In this document: positions 17,386 to 26,554 of the stretch, piece by piece | Layout: every line of letters begins with the position of its first letter | Position numbering within the stretch: the first letter of the stretch is position 1 | Origin: HXMU1428-3 sp965215715 | GTDB taxonomy: Bacteria > Pseudomonadota > Alphaproteobacteria > Rhizobiales > HXMU1428-3 | Assembly (NCBI GenBank): GCA_965215715.1 | Contig: OZ244129.1 | Location: 2,976,001-3,040,000, forward strand | Direction of reading: 5' to 3' | Length of the DNA: 64,000 nt | Notes under the pieces: generated by a model | What the model saw: only the letters and a program-made list of their open reading frames with translations | What the model was told of the DNA's origin: nothing | Databases searched by the model: none | Position numbers and translations under genes: made by a program

Positions 17386-18897
17386 TTAGTTTGTGCGTGG
17401 TTGCAAGCCAATTTCGCGCATTTTGCGATAGAGCGTTGAGCGACCAATGCCCAAATGTTTAGCAATATCAGTCATATGACCGCGATATCGCCCTAGGGCA
17501 AGGCGGATCATATCGGCTTCTACTGCTTCTAGGGGGCGAATATGGCCGGTTTCTGTCATGATGCGCACACCAACAGGGGTATTGCTGGTTTCATCTTGGC
17601 TAATTGGTACCATTTGCGGGTTTTCTTGTTCATCGCCGATCATAGCGGGACCTGTGTAAACAGGGGATTCTTTGTCTGGTTCTGACAAAGTTGGGGGCGC
17701 CACTTCAAACCCTTCAACATGGTTGGCTATTTGTGGAAACTCATTGATGGTCAGAACGGGGCCATCAGCTAGCACGACGGCTCTGAAAATGGTGTTTTCC
17801 AGTTGGCGGACATTGCCTGGCCAAGAATAGCTTTGCAGTAATTTTAAGGCTTGAGGGTCTAGACCGGTGATTTTTTTGCCTTCTTCTGAGGCGAACCGTA
17901 AATAGAAATGGTTGGCAAGGTCTTCAATGTCTTCAAGGCGATGGGCCAAAGGGGGGACCATGATGGGAAAGACGTTTAAACGGTAATAAAGGTCTTCACG
18001 GAATTTGCCTTCTTGGACCAATTTGATCATGTCTCGATTGGTGGCTGAGATGAGGCGAAAATCAACTTTGACTGGGCGTTTTGCGCCCACAGGGTCAACT
18101 TCGCCCTCTTGTAGCGCGCGCAGAAGTTTAACCTGGGCGTCTAGGGGCAATTCACCAACTTCGTCAAGAAACAGGGTGCCGCCATGTGCTTCTTCAAATT
18201 TGCCGATGCGTTTTTCTGTCGCACCGGTAAAACTGCCCTTTTCATGGCCGAAAAGGATGCTTTCAATCAGATTTTCAGGAATCGCACCGCAATTGACGGT
18301 GACAAAAGGTTTGCCTTGGCGCTCGCTTTCCCCTTGAATGGCGCGGGCAATCATTTCCTTACCGACGCCGCTTTCCCCCTCAATCAAGACAGGAATATTG
18401 GAGCTTGCCGCACGGCGGCCAAGTTCGATGACACGCGATAATGTCTGGCCGGAAGAAATGAGGCTATCAAAGGTCATTGTGCCTTCAGTTTGGCGTTTGA
18501 TGCGGGTGATTTCGCTGGTTAATGCCTTGATTTTCATGACATTGTTTAGGCACACTTCAAGTCGCTCGTTGCTGACAGGTTTGACAACAAAATCGCTGGC
18601 ACCAGCGCGCATGGCTTCAATGGCGGTGTCGATGCTGCCATTGGCGGTTTGCACGATAACTGGTTGCATGGCGTTTATTTTGCGCAAACGCTCGAGCACT
18701 TCATGCCCGTTCATGTCTGGCATGACCAAGTCTAACAGGATGAGAGAAATATCTTCTGCCTCAGGGCTTTCCATCAGGGCCACGGCATCTTTGCCGCCGG
18801 CCGCGACTTTGGTTTCATATCCAAGACGTTTGATGGATTCGGCTAGAATGCGACGTTGTGCAGGATCATCGTCGACAATTAGGACGCATTTGGGCAT
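17386..18897 (-). CDS. NtrC-family sigma-54-dependent response regulator
   Basis: A 503-residue protein: receiver domain (residues about 1-120) with DDD near the start, phosphorylatable Asp in LILLDLVMPDMNG and Lys in VVKPVS; AAA+ domain with Walker A GESGVGKE and the sigma-54 loop GSFTGA (Ser in place of the usual Ala); and a Fis-type helix-turn-helix at the end (HMTDIAKHLGIGRSTLYRKM). It should activate sigma-54 promoters when phosphorylated. No histidine kinase is adjacent, so it is an orphan here. Target genes are unknown. Confidence 0.92.
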   Translation of the reverse strand: MPKCVLIVDDDPAQRRILAESIKRLGYETKVAAGGKDAVALMESPEAEDISLILLDLVMPDMNGHEVLERLRKINAMQPVIVQTANGSIDTAIEAMRAGASDFVVKPVSNERLEVCLNNVMKIKALTSEITRIKRQTEGTMTFDSLISSGQTLSRVIELGRRAASSNIPVLIEGESGVGKEMIARAIQGESERQGKPFVTVNCGAIPENLIESILFGHEKGSFTGATEKRIGKFEEAHGGTLFLDEVGELPLDAQVKLLRALQEGEVDPVGAKRPVKVDFRLISATNRDMIKLVQEGKFREDLYYRLNVFPIMVPPLAHRLEDIEDLANHFYLRFASEEGKKITGLDPQALKLLQSYSWPGNVRQLENTIFRAVVLADGPVLTINEFPQIANHVEGFEVAPPTLSEPDKESPVYTGPAMIGDEQENPQMVPISQDETSNTPVGVRIMTETGHIRPLEAVEADMIRLALGRYRGHMTDIAKHLGIGRSTLYRKMREIGLQPRTN

Positions 18898-19264
18898 ACT
18901 CTTTACTCTACTCTTTAACTAAACTTAAATGGCCGTTTGACTGTTTGCCTTAGATACATACCCAGTACATAATATATGTATCAAACAGGCGCATTGTGGG
19001 GCCATTTCCGAACTCAACTCTTGGCTAGTGTGAAGAATAAGAGTAAACAAGGGGTTTATTTTTGCTCAGTTTTGAGTGAAGCGGGCAAAAAAAATTCATT
19101 ATGGTGTTTTATTTTCTTTAAAACCGGTGTCTTATTTTTGAGTGAAACGTATTTTTTATTGAAGCGTTTCATCGATCTTAAAGCCGGTATCCACTTTGGT
19201 AGTGGAATGCTCTGACTGTTTAAATGCAAACATTAATGATGAACTTTCATAGGAGATAATACGC
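18898..19264. other. Intergenic region with degenerate palindromic repeat
   Basis: A 367-nt gap between divergent genes. At about 19120-19213 it carries a decayed member of the CGTTTC/GAAACG palindrome family (AAAACCGGTGTC, GAGTGAAACG, GAAGCGTTTC, GCCGGTATCCACTTT). A 79-codon frame across it is composed of the repeat and is not considered a gene. The pepF ribosome-binding site AGGAG lies just before 19265. Confidence 0.55.
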
Positions 19265-21160
19265 GTGGGGTCTGTTAAAAATTCATTTGGTCGTTTTCAG
19301 TTTTCTAATCTTTACGATCAGGCTTGTTTTCAGCCTGCCAACGAGCCAGACCATAAGACAAGCGATGCTCACCTTGGGCCAATGCCGGAGTGGGATTTAT
19401 CTGACCTTTATGAAGGGCCAGACAGCAAGGCTTTGCAAGATGACCTTGAGCGGTCGCAAAATTTATCTGGCACGTTTCAAAAGACCTATGAGGGAAAAAT
19501 TGTTGAAATGGCCGGCATGGAAGATGGCGGGGCGCAGTTGGCTTTGGCCGTTCAGCAATATGAAGAAATTAATGACCTGTTGGGCCGTATTGCCTCTTAT
19601 GGCCAGCTTTTATATTCTTGCGACAATCAAAACCCGGTGCATGCAAAATTGCATGGGGATTTAATGGAGAAAATAACAGCCATTAGTTCTGGGCTTTTGT
19701 TTTTCGGACTTGAGATCAACCGACTTGAAGATGATGTGTTGGCGCGTTGTTTGGAGAATGAAGAGCTGGCCTATTATGGGCCGTGGATTGATGATTTGCG
19801 GTTTGAAAAGCCCTATCAGCTCTCAGACGATTTGGAAAAACTGTTTCATGATAAATCTGTTGTTGGGCGCGGGGCGTGGTCGCGTTTGTTCAATGAAACC
19901 ATGACGGGTTTGCGTTTTGAGGTGGATGGGGAACGTTTGGCCCTTGAGCCAACCTTGAATTTATTGCAATCGCCTGATGGGGAAAAGCGCCGGGTGGCAG
20001 CTATGGCGGTTGAAGAGGTTTTAAACGATAATCAACGCTTGTTCACGCAAATCACCAATACGCTGGCCAAAGACAAAGAAATCGCAGATCGTTGGCGTGG
20101 GTTTAAAGATGTGGCTGATAGCCGGCATCTCTCGAACAGGGTTGAGCGCGAAGTGGTTGATGCTCTGGTAGAAGCTGTGCGCTCTAAATATGAGCGGATC
20201 TCACATCGTTATTATAAGTTGAAGGCAAAATGGTTAGGCCTTGAAACGCTCAATTATTGGGACCGGAATGCGCCTTTGCCCAATGAAAGTGAACGCGAGA
20301 TCCCTTGGGCTGAAGCGCAAGACACTGTGCTAAGCGCTTATAATGGGTTTTCACCTAAAATGAAGGAAATTGCCGCCCAGTTTTTTGACAAGAATTGGAT
20401 TGATGCTCCTTTGCGCACCGGCAAAGCACAAGGGGCGTTTTCTCACCCTACTGTTCCAAGTGCGCACCCGTTTGTGCTGATTAATTATCAGGGCAAGCCG
20501 CGTGATGTGCAGACACTGGCGCATGAGTTGGGGCATGGGGTGCATCAGGTTTTGGCGGCCAAACAAGGGGCTTTAATGGCGCCAACACCTTTAACGTTGG
20601 CAGAGACAGCCAGTGTGTTTGGTGAAATGCTCACGTTTCAAAAGCTGTTGTCGCAAGCGCAAAGTGATAAAGACCGGCATATTTTATTGGCCGCAAAAAT
20701 TGAAGACATGATCAATACAGTGGTGCGCCAAATTGCGTTTTATTGTTTTGAGCGTAAGGTGCATGAAGCGCGCAGCGAGGGCGAATTGACAGCAGAACAG
20801 CTCAATGCGTTTTGGTTGGAGGTGCAAGGGGAAAGTCTTGGACCGGCGATTGAGATGAACCCGGGTTACGGTATTTATTGGAGCTATGTGCCGCATTTTA
20901 TTCATGCGCCATTTTATGTATATGCTTATGCGTTTGGCGATTGTTTGGTCAATTCGCTTTATGCGGTTTATGCCCAAGCTGAGACAGGGTTTCAAGAAAA
21001 GTATTTTGAAATGCTCAGCGCAGGTGGCTCAAAACATCATAAAGACTTGCTGGCCCCCTTTGGGCTTGATGCTAGTGACCCGGCGTTTTGGGACAAAGGT
21101 TTGGCAGTGATTGAAACCATGATTGATGAACTGGAGCAATTGGACGAGACGTTGGCTTAA
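19265..21160 (+). CDS. pepF: M3-family oligoendopeptidase F
   Basis: A 631-residue cytoplasmic zinc peptidase with HELGHGVHQV (HExxH) near residue 425 and LAETASVFGEML about 25 residues later, carrying the third zinc ligand Glu. M3 oligoendopeptidases cut peptides of roughly 7-17 residues. The start is GTG 19265, supported by AGGAGATAA upstream. It precedes the oxidase subunit IV and pnt genes in an arrangement usual for Rhizobiales. Confidence 0.93.
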   Translation: MGSVKNSFGRFQFSNLYDQACFQPANEPDHKTSDAHLGPMPEWDLSDLYEGPDSKALQDDLERSQNLSGTFQKTYEGKIVEMAGMEDGGAQLALAVQQYEEINDLLGRIASYGQLLYSCDNQNPVHAKLHGDLMEKITAISSGLLFFGLEINRLEDDVLARCLENEELAYYGPWIDDLRFEKPYQLSDDLEKLFHDKSVVGRGAWSRLFNETMTGLRFEVDGERLALEPTLNLLQSPDGEKRRVAAMAVEEVLNDNQRLFTQITNTLAKDKEIADRWRGFKDVADSRHLSNRVEREVVDALVEAVRSKYERISHRYYKLKAKWLGLETLNYWDRNAPLPNESEREIPWAEAQDTVLSAYNGFSPKMKEIAAQFFDKNWIDAPLRTGKAQGAFSHPTVPSAHPFVLINYQGKPRDVQTLAHELGHGVHQVLAAKQGALMAPTPLTLAETASVFGEMLTFQKLLSQAQSDKDRHILLAAKIEDMINTVVRQIAFYCFERKVHEARSEGELTAEQLNAFWLEVQGESLGPAIEMNPGYGIYWSYVPHFIHAPFYVYAYAFGDCLVNSLYAVYAQAETGFQEKYFEMLSAGGSKHHKDLLAPFGLDASDPAFWDKGLAVIETMIDELEQLDETLA

Positions 21161-21353
21161 GTTTCACAATTCTTATGATGATTGATTTTTTCGCCAAAAC
21201 CATGCAAATGTTTAGATCTTGCGGTTTTGGGGTTTCAAGGTTAAAAAAAGACCTCAGTTGGTATTTTAGGCCAAGGTTTATAAAAAATACTGGTAAGATA
21301 TTGGGCACTTGGGTAAAGAGTGTGCATGCCATTTAACAAAAAGGGACTGAGAA

Positions 21354-21497
21354 ATGGGGATTGATACTTCAAATGGACATCCAGCTATGGATTATCCTGA
21401 GCACGAACGCACTTACAATGGGTTTATTAAGGGATCTATCTATTGCACAATCGGCGTAATTGCCGTTTTGGTTGGCATGGCGTTCTTTCTGCTTTAG
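21354..21497 (+). CDS. aa3-type cytochrome c oxidase subunit IV
   Basis: A 47-residue protein, MGIDTSNGHPAMDYPEHER, then TYNGFIKGSIY and one membrane helix ending AFFLL. The MDYxEHERTYxGFIKG pattern is that of the small bacterial aa3 oxidase subunit IV (COX_aa3 family), a single-helix accessory subunit of the terminal oxidase. AAGGGACTGA precedes the ATG. It lies between pepF and pntAA, its common place in this order, far from other oxidase genes. Confidence 0.9.
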   Translation: MGIDTSNGHPAMDYPEHERTYNGFIKGSIYCTIGVIAVLVGMAFFLL

Positions 21498-21617
21498 TTC
21501 AGCTGACAAGCGAATAGCTTTTGTATAGTTTGGCCCTGAATTTGAGGGCTGTGGACACAGTTTTTGTGTTTTGAATTCAAATTTATAATTTAAATTTTGA
21601 TGAGAATGGAGCCGGTG

Positions 21618-22754
21618 ATGGTTACGATTGCCGTCCCGATTGAGGGTGAAGGCGAGACCAGAGCAGCTATTTCACCTGAAACGGTAAAGAAATATGTTGC
21701 CCTTGGGTGCCAGGTGAATGTTCAAGCTGGGGCTGGTTTGGCCTCTAATATTCTTGATAACGCCTATGAAGAGATGGGGGCCAAGATTGTTGGCTCTGCG
21801 CAAGAGGCGTTTTCTGGCGCTGATATCGTTTTAAAGGTCAACCGGCCAAGCGCTGAGGAAGTGGCAGCTATGGGGGAGGGCACTGTTGTTTGCGCCATTT
21901 TGAACCCTCATGATGACCGGCCTGGTCTTCAAGCCATGGCAGATAAGAAGCTTAAATCCTTTTCTATGGAATTTATGCCGCGCATTACCCGGGCGCAATC
22001 TATGGATGTGCTCTCGTCTCAATCAAACTTGGCGGGCTATAAAGCTGTGATTGATAGCGCTGCCCATTTTGGCCAGGCGATGCCGATGATGATGACGGCT
22101 GCAGGCACTGTGCCGCCAGCCAAAGTGTTTGTGATGGGGGCCGGCGTTGCTGGTTTGCAAGCCATTGCGACAGCCAAACGGCTTGGCTCTATTGTAACTG
22201 CAACCGATGTGCGCCCCGCTGCAAAAGAGCAAGTGGAAAGCCTTGGTGGTAAGTTCATTGCGGTTGAAAATGAAGAGTTTAAAGAGGCTGAAACAGCTGG
22301 TGGTTATGCCAAAGAGATGTCTGATGACTATAAACGTGAGCAAGCTGAATTGGTTGCTAACCACGTGAAGGGCCAAGACATTGTCATTACGACAGCGCTT
22401 ATTCCGGGCCGGCCAGCGCCAAAATTAATCTCAGCTGAGATGGTGCGTTCTATGAAGCCTGGCTCGATCATTTATGATATGGCGGTTGAGAGGGGCGGCA
22501 ATTGTGAATTGGCCAAACCTGGTGAGATCGTTAATGAAAATGGCGTTTTGGTACTTGGACCGTTAAACATTGCAGGCGCTTTGGCTGGCAATGCAACCAG
22601 CCTTTATGCCAAGAACCTTTATAATTTCTTGGCGCTGTTTGTCTCTAAAGATGATGGTTTGAAAATCGATTTTGAGGATGAGATCATTCAAGGCACGTTG
22701 GTGACGAATGATGGGAAAATTGTGCATCCGCAATTAACTGAAGGAACAAGCTAA
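21618..22754 (+). CDS. pntAA: NAD(P) transhydrogenase subunit alpha part 1
   Basis: About 378 residues from ATG 21618 (MVTIAVPIEGEGETR). GGAG at 21608-21611, six nt before it, supports this start; an in-frame ATG at 21600 is the alternative. It is the soluble NAD(H)-binding domain I: SPETVKKY, RAQSMDVLSSQSNLAGYKAV, and the Rossmann segment VFVMGAGVAGLQAIATAKRLG. The membrane-bound complex uses the proton gradient to make NADPH from NADH. Its TAA overlaps the pntAB start by one base. The alpha subunit is split in two genes, as is usual in alphaproteobacteria. Confidence 0.95.
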   Translation: MVTIAVPIEGEGETRAAISPETVKKYVALGCQVNVQAGAGLASNILDNAYEEMGAKIVGSAQEAFSGADIVLKVNRPSAEEVAAMGEGTVVCAILNPHDDRPGLQAMADKKLKSFSMEFMPRITRAQSMDVLSSQSNLAGYKAVIDSAAHFGQAMPMMMTAAGTVPPAKVFVMGAGVAGLQAIATAKRLGSIVTATDVRPAAKEQVESLGGKFIAVENEEFKEAETAGGYAKEMSDDYKREQAELVANHVKGQDIVITTALIPGRPAPKLISAEMVRSMKPGSIIYDMAVERGGNCELAKPGEIVNENGVLVLGPLNIAGALAGNATSLYAKNLYNFLALFVSKDDGLKIDFEDEIIQGTLVTNDGKIVHPQLTEGTS

Positions 22755-23140
22755 TGAGGTTGATTATGCGCAAGATGATGTTGAGCTTGGCCTGTTTGCC
22801 TTTGTTATTGCCGCAGGTCGCGTTGGCTGCTAGCTCTGGTGATGATGTGAGTTCTTTTACTTATTTATTCGCTTTGTTTGTGCTGGCGATTTTCGTTGGT
22901 TATTTCGTGGTTTGGGCGGTAACACCGGCTTTGCACACGCCGTTGATGGCGGTGACCAATGCGATTTCGTCTGTGATTGTGGTGGGCGCTTTGTTGGCCG
23001 TGGCCGTGCCGTCTGTTGATGGGCTTGAAAAGGCAAATATTTTTGGCTTTTTGGCGTTGGTTATGGCGGCTGTGAATATTTTTGGTGGCTTTCTTGTGAC
23101 GCAACGCATGTTGGCCATGTATAAGAAAAAAGAACGCTAG
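22754..23140 (+). CDS. pntAB: NAD(P) transhydrogenase subunit alpha part 2
   Basis: A 128-residue membrane protein, the C-terminal half of the alpha subunit: four hydrophobic segments, with YFVVWAVTPALHTPLMAVTNAISS and FGFLALVMAAVNIFGGFLVTQRML, conserved in PntAB. The N-terminus looks like a cleavable signal (MRLIMRKMMLSLACLPLLLPQVALAASS), which many alphaproteobacterial members share; ATG 22766 is an alternative start. It forms part of the proton channel with PntB. Confidence 0.93.
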   Translation: MRLIMRKMMLSLACLPLLLPQVALAASSGDDVSSFTYLFALFVLAIFVGYFVVWAVTPALHTPLMAVTNAISSVIVVGALLAVAVPSVDGLEKANIFGFLALVMAAVNIFGGFLVTQRMLAMYKKKER

Positions 23141-23186
23141 AGCCGCTTTTATCAGATTGTTTTGATTTTGCGCTCTAGCTTTTTTG
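23136..23186 (+). terminator. Hairpin with T-run inside the pnt operon
   Basis: GCTAGAGC at 23136-23143 (overlapping the pntAB stop) pairs with GCTCTAGC at 23172-23179, followed by six T. The loop is 28 nt, longer than typical, so termination may be partial. It could reduce pntB transcription relative to pntAA-pntAB or mark an RNA-processing point. Confidence 0.55.
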
Positions 23187-23193
23187 TTTAAAC

Positions 23194-23236
23194 GCACAAT
23201 TTTTCCGATCCTCGTTACACTCTGGTCGGATTGTGC
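23194..23236 (+). other. Stem-loop before pntB
   Basis: GCACAA pairs with TTGTGC and TCCGA with TCGGA, enclosing a short loop, 17 nt before the pntB start. Together with the T-run hairpin just upstream it fills the 113-nt gap between pntAB and pntB. It may affect pntB transcription or translation. Confidence 0.45.
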
Positions 23237-23253
23237 TGTAGAGGATAAATTTC

Positions 23254-24651
23254 ATGTCTCCAGATCTTATTGCCCTTCTTTATCTGGCTTCAGGTGTTTT
23301 GTTTATTTTAAGCCTACGTGGTCTTTCTAGCCCGGCGTCCTCGCGCCAGGGTAACTATTTTGGCATGCTGGGTATGGCCATTGCCATTGGCACCACTTTA
23401 GCCGCTATCCCGTCTATTTCTTCGATGTCTTGGACGATGATTTTGGCTGGCCTTGGCATTGGCGGTTTTGTTGGCGCGGTGATTGCGCGGAAAATCCCTA
23501 TGACAGCGATGCCGCAATTGGTGGCAGCCTTTCACAGCCTTGTTGGTTTGGCTGCCGTGTTTGTGGCAGCGGCCGCTTATTACGCGCCTGATTCGTTTGG
23601 TATTGGCTCAGTTGGCAATATTAATACGGCCAGCTTGATTGAAATGTCATTGGGTGCTGCCATTGGTGCGATTACCTTTACAGGCTCTGTGATTGCGTTT
23701 GCCAAGCTTGATGGGCGTATGTCTGGTGCCCCTATTATGTTGCCGGCGCGCCATTTGATTAATTTGGCACTGTTTGGGTTGATGATCTTTTTAATCTATA
23801 GCTTTGCTGTGGGCCAAACTGAGTGGGCGTTTTGGGCGCTTGTGGGTGTTGCTTTATTGTTTGGTATTCTCATCATTATCCCTATTGGCGGGGCTGACAT
23901 GCCGGTTGTGGTCTCTATGCTTAACTCTTATTCTGGTTGGGCGGCCGCGGGCATTGGCTTTACACTGAGCAATGCTGCGCTGATTATTACCGGCGCGCTT
24001 GTTGGTTCATCTGGTGCGATTTTGTCTTACATTATGTGTAAGGGCATGAACCGTTCGTTTATTTCTGTGATCCTTGGTGGGTTTGGCGGCGAGGAAGCTG
24101 GGCCTTCAGGTGATGATGGGGTGCAGCGCACAGTTAAGCAAGGCTCTGCTGATGATGCTGCCTTTATCATGAAAAATGCGGGCAAGGTGATTATCGTGCC
24201 TGGGTACGGTATGGCTGTGGCCCAAGCCCAGCATGCCCTGCGCGAAATGGCAGATGAGTTGAAAAAAGAAGGTGTTGATGTGGCTTATGCCATCCACCCC
24301 GTTGCCGGGCGGATGCCAGGACATATGAATGTGCTTCTCGCAGAGGCCAATGTGCCTTATGATGAAGTTTTTGAGCTGGAAGATATCAACTCTGATTTTG
24401 CCCAAGCTGATGTGGTTTATGTGATCGGGGCGAATGATGTGACCAACCCGGCAGCTCTTGAAGACCCATCGTCTCCGATTTATGGCATGCCTGTTTTAGA
24501 GGTTTGGAAATCTGCCACTGTGATGTTTAACAAACGGTCTTTGGCCTCTGGTTATGCTGGTATTGATAATACGCTGTTTTACCGGGATAACACCATGATG
24601 CTGCTAGGTGATGCTAAGAAGATGACTGAGAATATTGTGAAGTCTCTTTAA
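23254..24651 (+). CDS. pntB: NAD(P) transhydrogenase subunit beta
   Basis: A 465-residue protein: about eight to nine membrane helices in the first 270 residues, then the NADP(H)-binding domain III with VIIVPGYGMAVAQAQHALREM, AIHPVAGRMPGHMNVLLAEA and YVIGANDVTNPAA. Length and motifs are standard. With PntAA and PntAB it forms the proton-translocating transhydrogenase. The long-hairpin repeat copy 3 begins 26 nt after its stop. Confidence 0.97.
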   Translation: MSPDLIALLYLASGVLFILSLRGLSSPASSRQGNYFGMLGMAIAIGTTLAAIPSISSMSWTMILAGLGIGGFVGAVIARKIPMTAMPQLVAAFHSLVGLAAVFVAAAAYYAPDSFGIGSVGNINTASLIEMSLGAAIGAITFTGSVIAFAKLDGRMSGAPIMLPARHLINLALFGLMIFLIYSFAVGQTEWAFWALVGVALLFGILIIIPIGGADMPVVVSMLNSYSGWAAAGIGFTLSNAALIITGALVGSSGAILSYIMCKGMNRSFISVILGGFGGEEAGPSGDDGVQRTVKQGSADDAAFIMKNAGKVIIVPGYGMAVAQAQHALREMADELKKEGVDVAYAIHPVAGRMPGHMNVLLAEANVPYDEVFELEDINSDFAQADVVYVIGANDVTNPAALEDPSSPIYGMPVLEVWKSATVMFNKRSLASGYAGIDNTLFYRDNTMMLLGDAKKMTENIVKSL

Positions 24652-24676
24652 GGTTTGCTTCTTGGCTTGTGGCCTG

Positions 24677-24794
24677 CCTTAAATTCCATGATAAGACTTT
24701 CGCATTTTATATCTGCATGTCAAGGATCAAGCCAGGCGTAACCGTCCTTGACATGCAGATATAAAATGCAAAAACCTCACCATGGAATTTAAGG
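24677..24794. repeat. Long hairpin repeat, copy 3 (118 bp)
   Basis: Arms of 50 nt run from CCTTAAATTCCATG to ATCTGCATGTCAAGGA and back. The inner stem CTGCATGTCAAGGA is unique to this copy and is matched exactly by TCCTTGACATGCAG on the other side. The arms differ at five positions, all transitions in one direction. The loop is about 18 nt and close to that of copy 4 (GCGTAACCG shared). It lies between pntB and the DUF817 gene, ending 16 nt before that gene's ATG. Confidence 0.93.
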
Positions 24795-24810
24795 TACAGG
24801 CTAGGCGTTT

Positions 24811-25677
24811 ATGTTTCAGTATATCACGCGGCGCCCTCAGTTTTTAGATGACCTAAGAGTTTGGGCGCAAAAATCTCGGTTCCGATTTTTCCTTTATGAG
24901 TTTGTTTTATTTGGTCTCAAGCAGGGTTGGGCGGCCTTGTTTGGTGGCTTGTTGCTTGGTGCCATTTTGCTGTCTCGCTTTTGGTATCCTGGTTCAGATT
25001 TTTTGCATCGCTATGACTTTTTATTGATTGTGGCCATTGCCATTCAAGCGGGATTGCTCATTTTTAAACTTGAAACCTGGCAAGAGGCCAAGGTTATCCT
25101 TCTGTTTCATATCGTCGGTACTGCTATGGAGGTTTTTAAAACCGCTATGGGGTCTTGGGTTTACCCTGAAGAGTGCTTGTTTCGAATTGGTGGGGTGCCT
25201 TTGTTTTCTGGCTTTATGTATTCAGCGGTGGGCAGCTATATGGCCAGGGTGTGGCGGGCCTTTGATTTTCGATTTACCCATTACCCGCCGATTTGGATGA
25301 CTAGTATTTTAGCTATGTGTATCTATATTAATTTCTTTACCCATCACTTTGGGCCTGATATGCGGTATTTGCTTTTTGCAGCCATGGTGGTTTTGTTTTA
25401 CAAAACACGCATTTATTTTCGTGTGGACCGGTCATTTTATTGGATGCCTTTGTTGTTAGGGTTTTTGTTGGTGGCCTTGTTTATTTGGTTTGCAGAACAA
25501 TTTGGCACATTGGCAAATGCATGGCGTTACCCTAATCAAAGTCAAGGATGGCAAATGGTTTCAATTTCTAAGATGGGGTCTTGGTATCTGTTGATGTTTA
25601 TTTCATTTGTTATGGTAACTTGGTTGCAAAAACAAGAAAGCCTGACAGACAAAATGAATAAAAGGGATAAAGCGTAA
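24811..25677 (+). CDS. DUF817 membrane protein
   Basis: A 288-residue protein with about eight hydrophobic helices and conserved-looking polar positions within them (KLETWQEAKVILLFHIVGTAMEVFKT, GSWVYPEE, FSGFMYSAVGSYMARVWRAF). This matches the DUF817 family of unknown function. The start ATG 24811 has only a weak TAGG ahead and comes right after the hairpin repeat. One nt separates its stop from the next gene, so the two are probably co-transcribed. Confidence 0.82.
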   Translation: MFQYITRRPQFLDDLRVWAQKSRFRFFLYEFVLFGLKQGWAALFGGLLLGAILLSRFWYPGSDFLHRYDFLLIVAIAIQAGLLIFKLETWQEAKVILLFHIVGTAMEVFKTAMGSWVYPEECLFRIGGVPLFSGFMYSAVGSYMARVWRAFDFRFTHYPPIWMTSILAMCIYINFFTHHFGPDMRYLLFAAMVVLFYKTRIYFRVDRSFYWMPLLLGFLLVALFIWFAEQFGTLANAWRYPNQSQGWQMVSISKMGSWYLLMFISFVMVTWLQKQESLTDKMNKRDKA

Positions 25678-25678
25678 A

Positions 25679-26509
25679 ATGAATTGGGTTGTGAAAATTT
25701 TAATTGTCATTTTTGCCCTTTACGTTGTAGGGGCGTTGACGCTGTATTTCTTACAAGGGCGGATTATGTTTGCGCCTGATACAAACCGGGTGTTGCCAAC
25801 AGCGGTTAATTTGCCGGGCCTTGAAGAAGTGGTGTTACAGACGAAGCAAGGGCACAAGCTTTATAGCTGGTATTTGCCAGCGAAAAATGGACAACCGACC
25901 CTTTTGTTTTTTCATGGGAATGGCGGCAATGTGGCCAATCGGGAAGAGAAGTTTCGCCAGTTGGGTGCGCGTGGCTTTGGTGTGTTTATGCTGGGCTATC
26001 GCGGGTTTGGTGGCAGTGAAGGCAGCCCTTCTGAGTCGGCCTTGGTTGAAGATGCGCAGTTGGCTTATGAGCATTTGAAAGGCCAAGGTCTAACAGAAAA
26101 ACAAATTGTGATTTACGGGGAATCAATTGGCAGCTCTGTTGCGGTGCAGTTGGCCTCTAAGGTTCAATCTGGCGCTGTGATTCTAGAAGCGCCGATGTAT
26201 TCGGTGTTATCGATTGCACAAAGCCGTTATCCTTATGTGCCGGTGCGGGCATTCTTAAGGGATAAGTTTGAGACCAATTTATTTATTAAGCAGATCAAGT
26301 CGCCTCTCTTGATTGTCCATGGCAGTGATGATGGGGTTATTCCGTTAAGCTCTGGCCTGGCTTTGTATGATGTAGCGATTGAGCCGAAGCGTTTTCATGT
26401 TGTTGATGGCGCGCAGCATAACAATCTGTATGACTTTCCTATTGTTCAGGAGGTTGTGAGGTTTTTGGCTGATTATGAAATTTCAAAAATTGAGTTGATG
26501 CAAAATTAA
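25679..26509 (+). CDS. Alpha/beta hydrolase with N-terminal membrane anchor (first of tandem pair)
   Basis: A 276-residue protein with an N-terminal helix (residues about 5-25). FFHGNGGN forms the oxyanion region, GESIGSS holds the nucleophile Ser, HGSDDGVIP the Asp, and DGAQHNNLYDF the His. This pattern is the BEM46/ABHD13-like group, likely esterases or lipases facing the periplasm. It is followed 45 nt later by a paralogue with the same layout. Substrate unknown. Confidence 0.87.
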   Translation: MNWVVKILIVIFALYVVGALTLYFLQGRIMFAPDTNRVLPTAVNLPGLEEVVLQTKQGHKLYSWYLPAKNGQPTLLFFHGNGGNVANREEKFRQLGARGFGVFMLGYRGFGGSEGSPSESALVEDAQLAYEHLKGQGLTEKQIVIYGESIGSSVAVQLASKVQSGAVILEAPMYSVLSIAQSRYPYVPVRAFLRDKFETNLFIKQIKSPLLIVHGSDDGVIPLSSGLALYDVAIEPKRFHVVDGAQHNNLYDFPIVQEVVRFLADYEISKIELMQN

Positions 26510-26554
26510 AATGCTCTTGGGGTAGGAGTTTTTAATGTTTCGGATTGGGCCGTT

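Noticed and set aside
18976..19215. 79-codon plus-strand frame between the response regulator and pepF
   Set aside because: It is made largely of the decayed GAAACG/CGTTTC palindrome repeat, has no ribosome-binding site and no protein-like composition.
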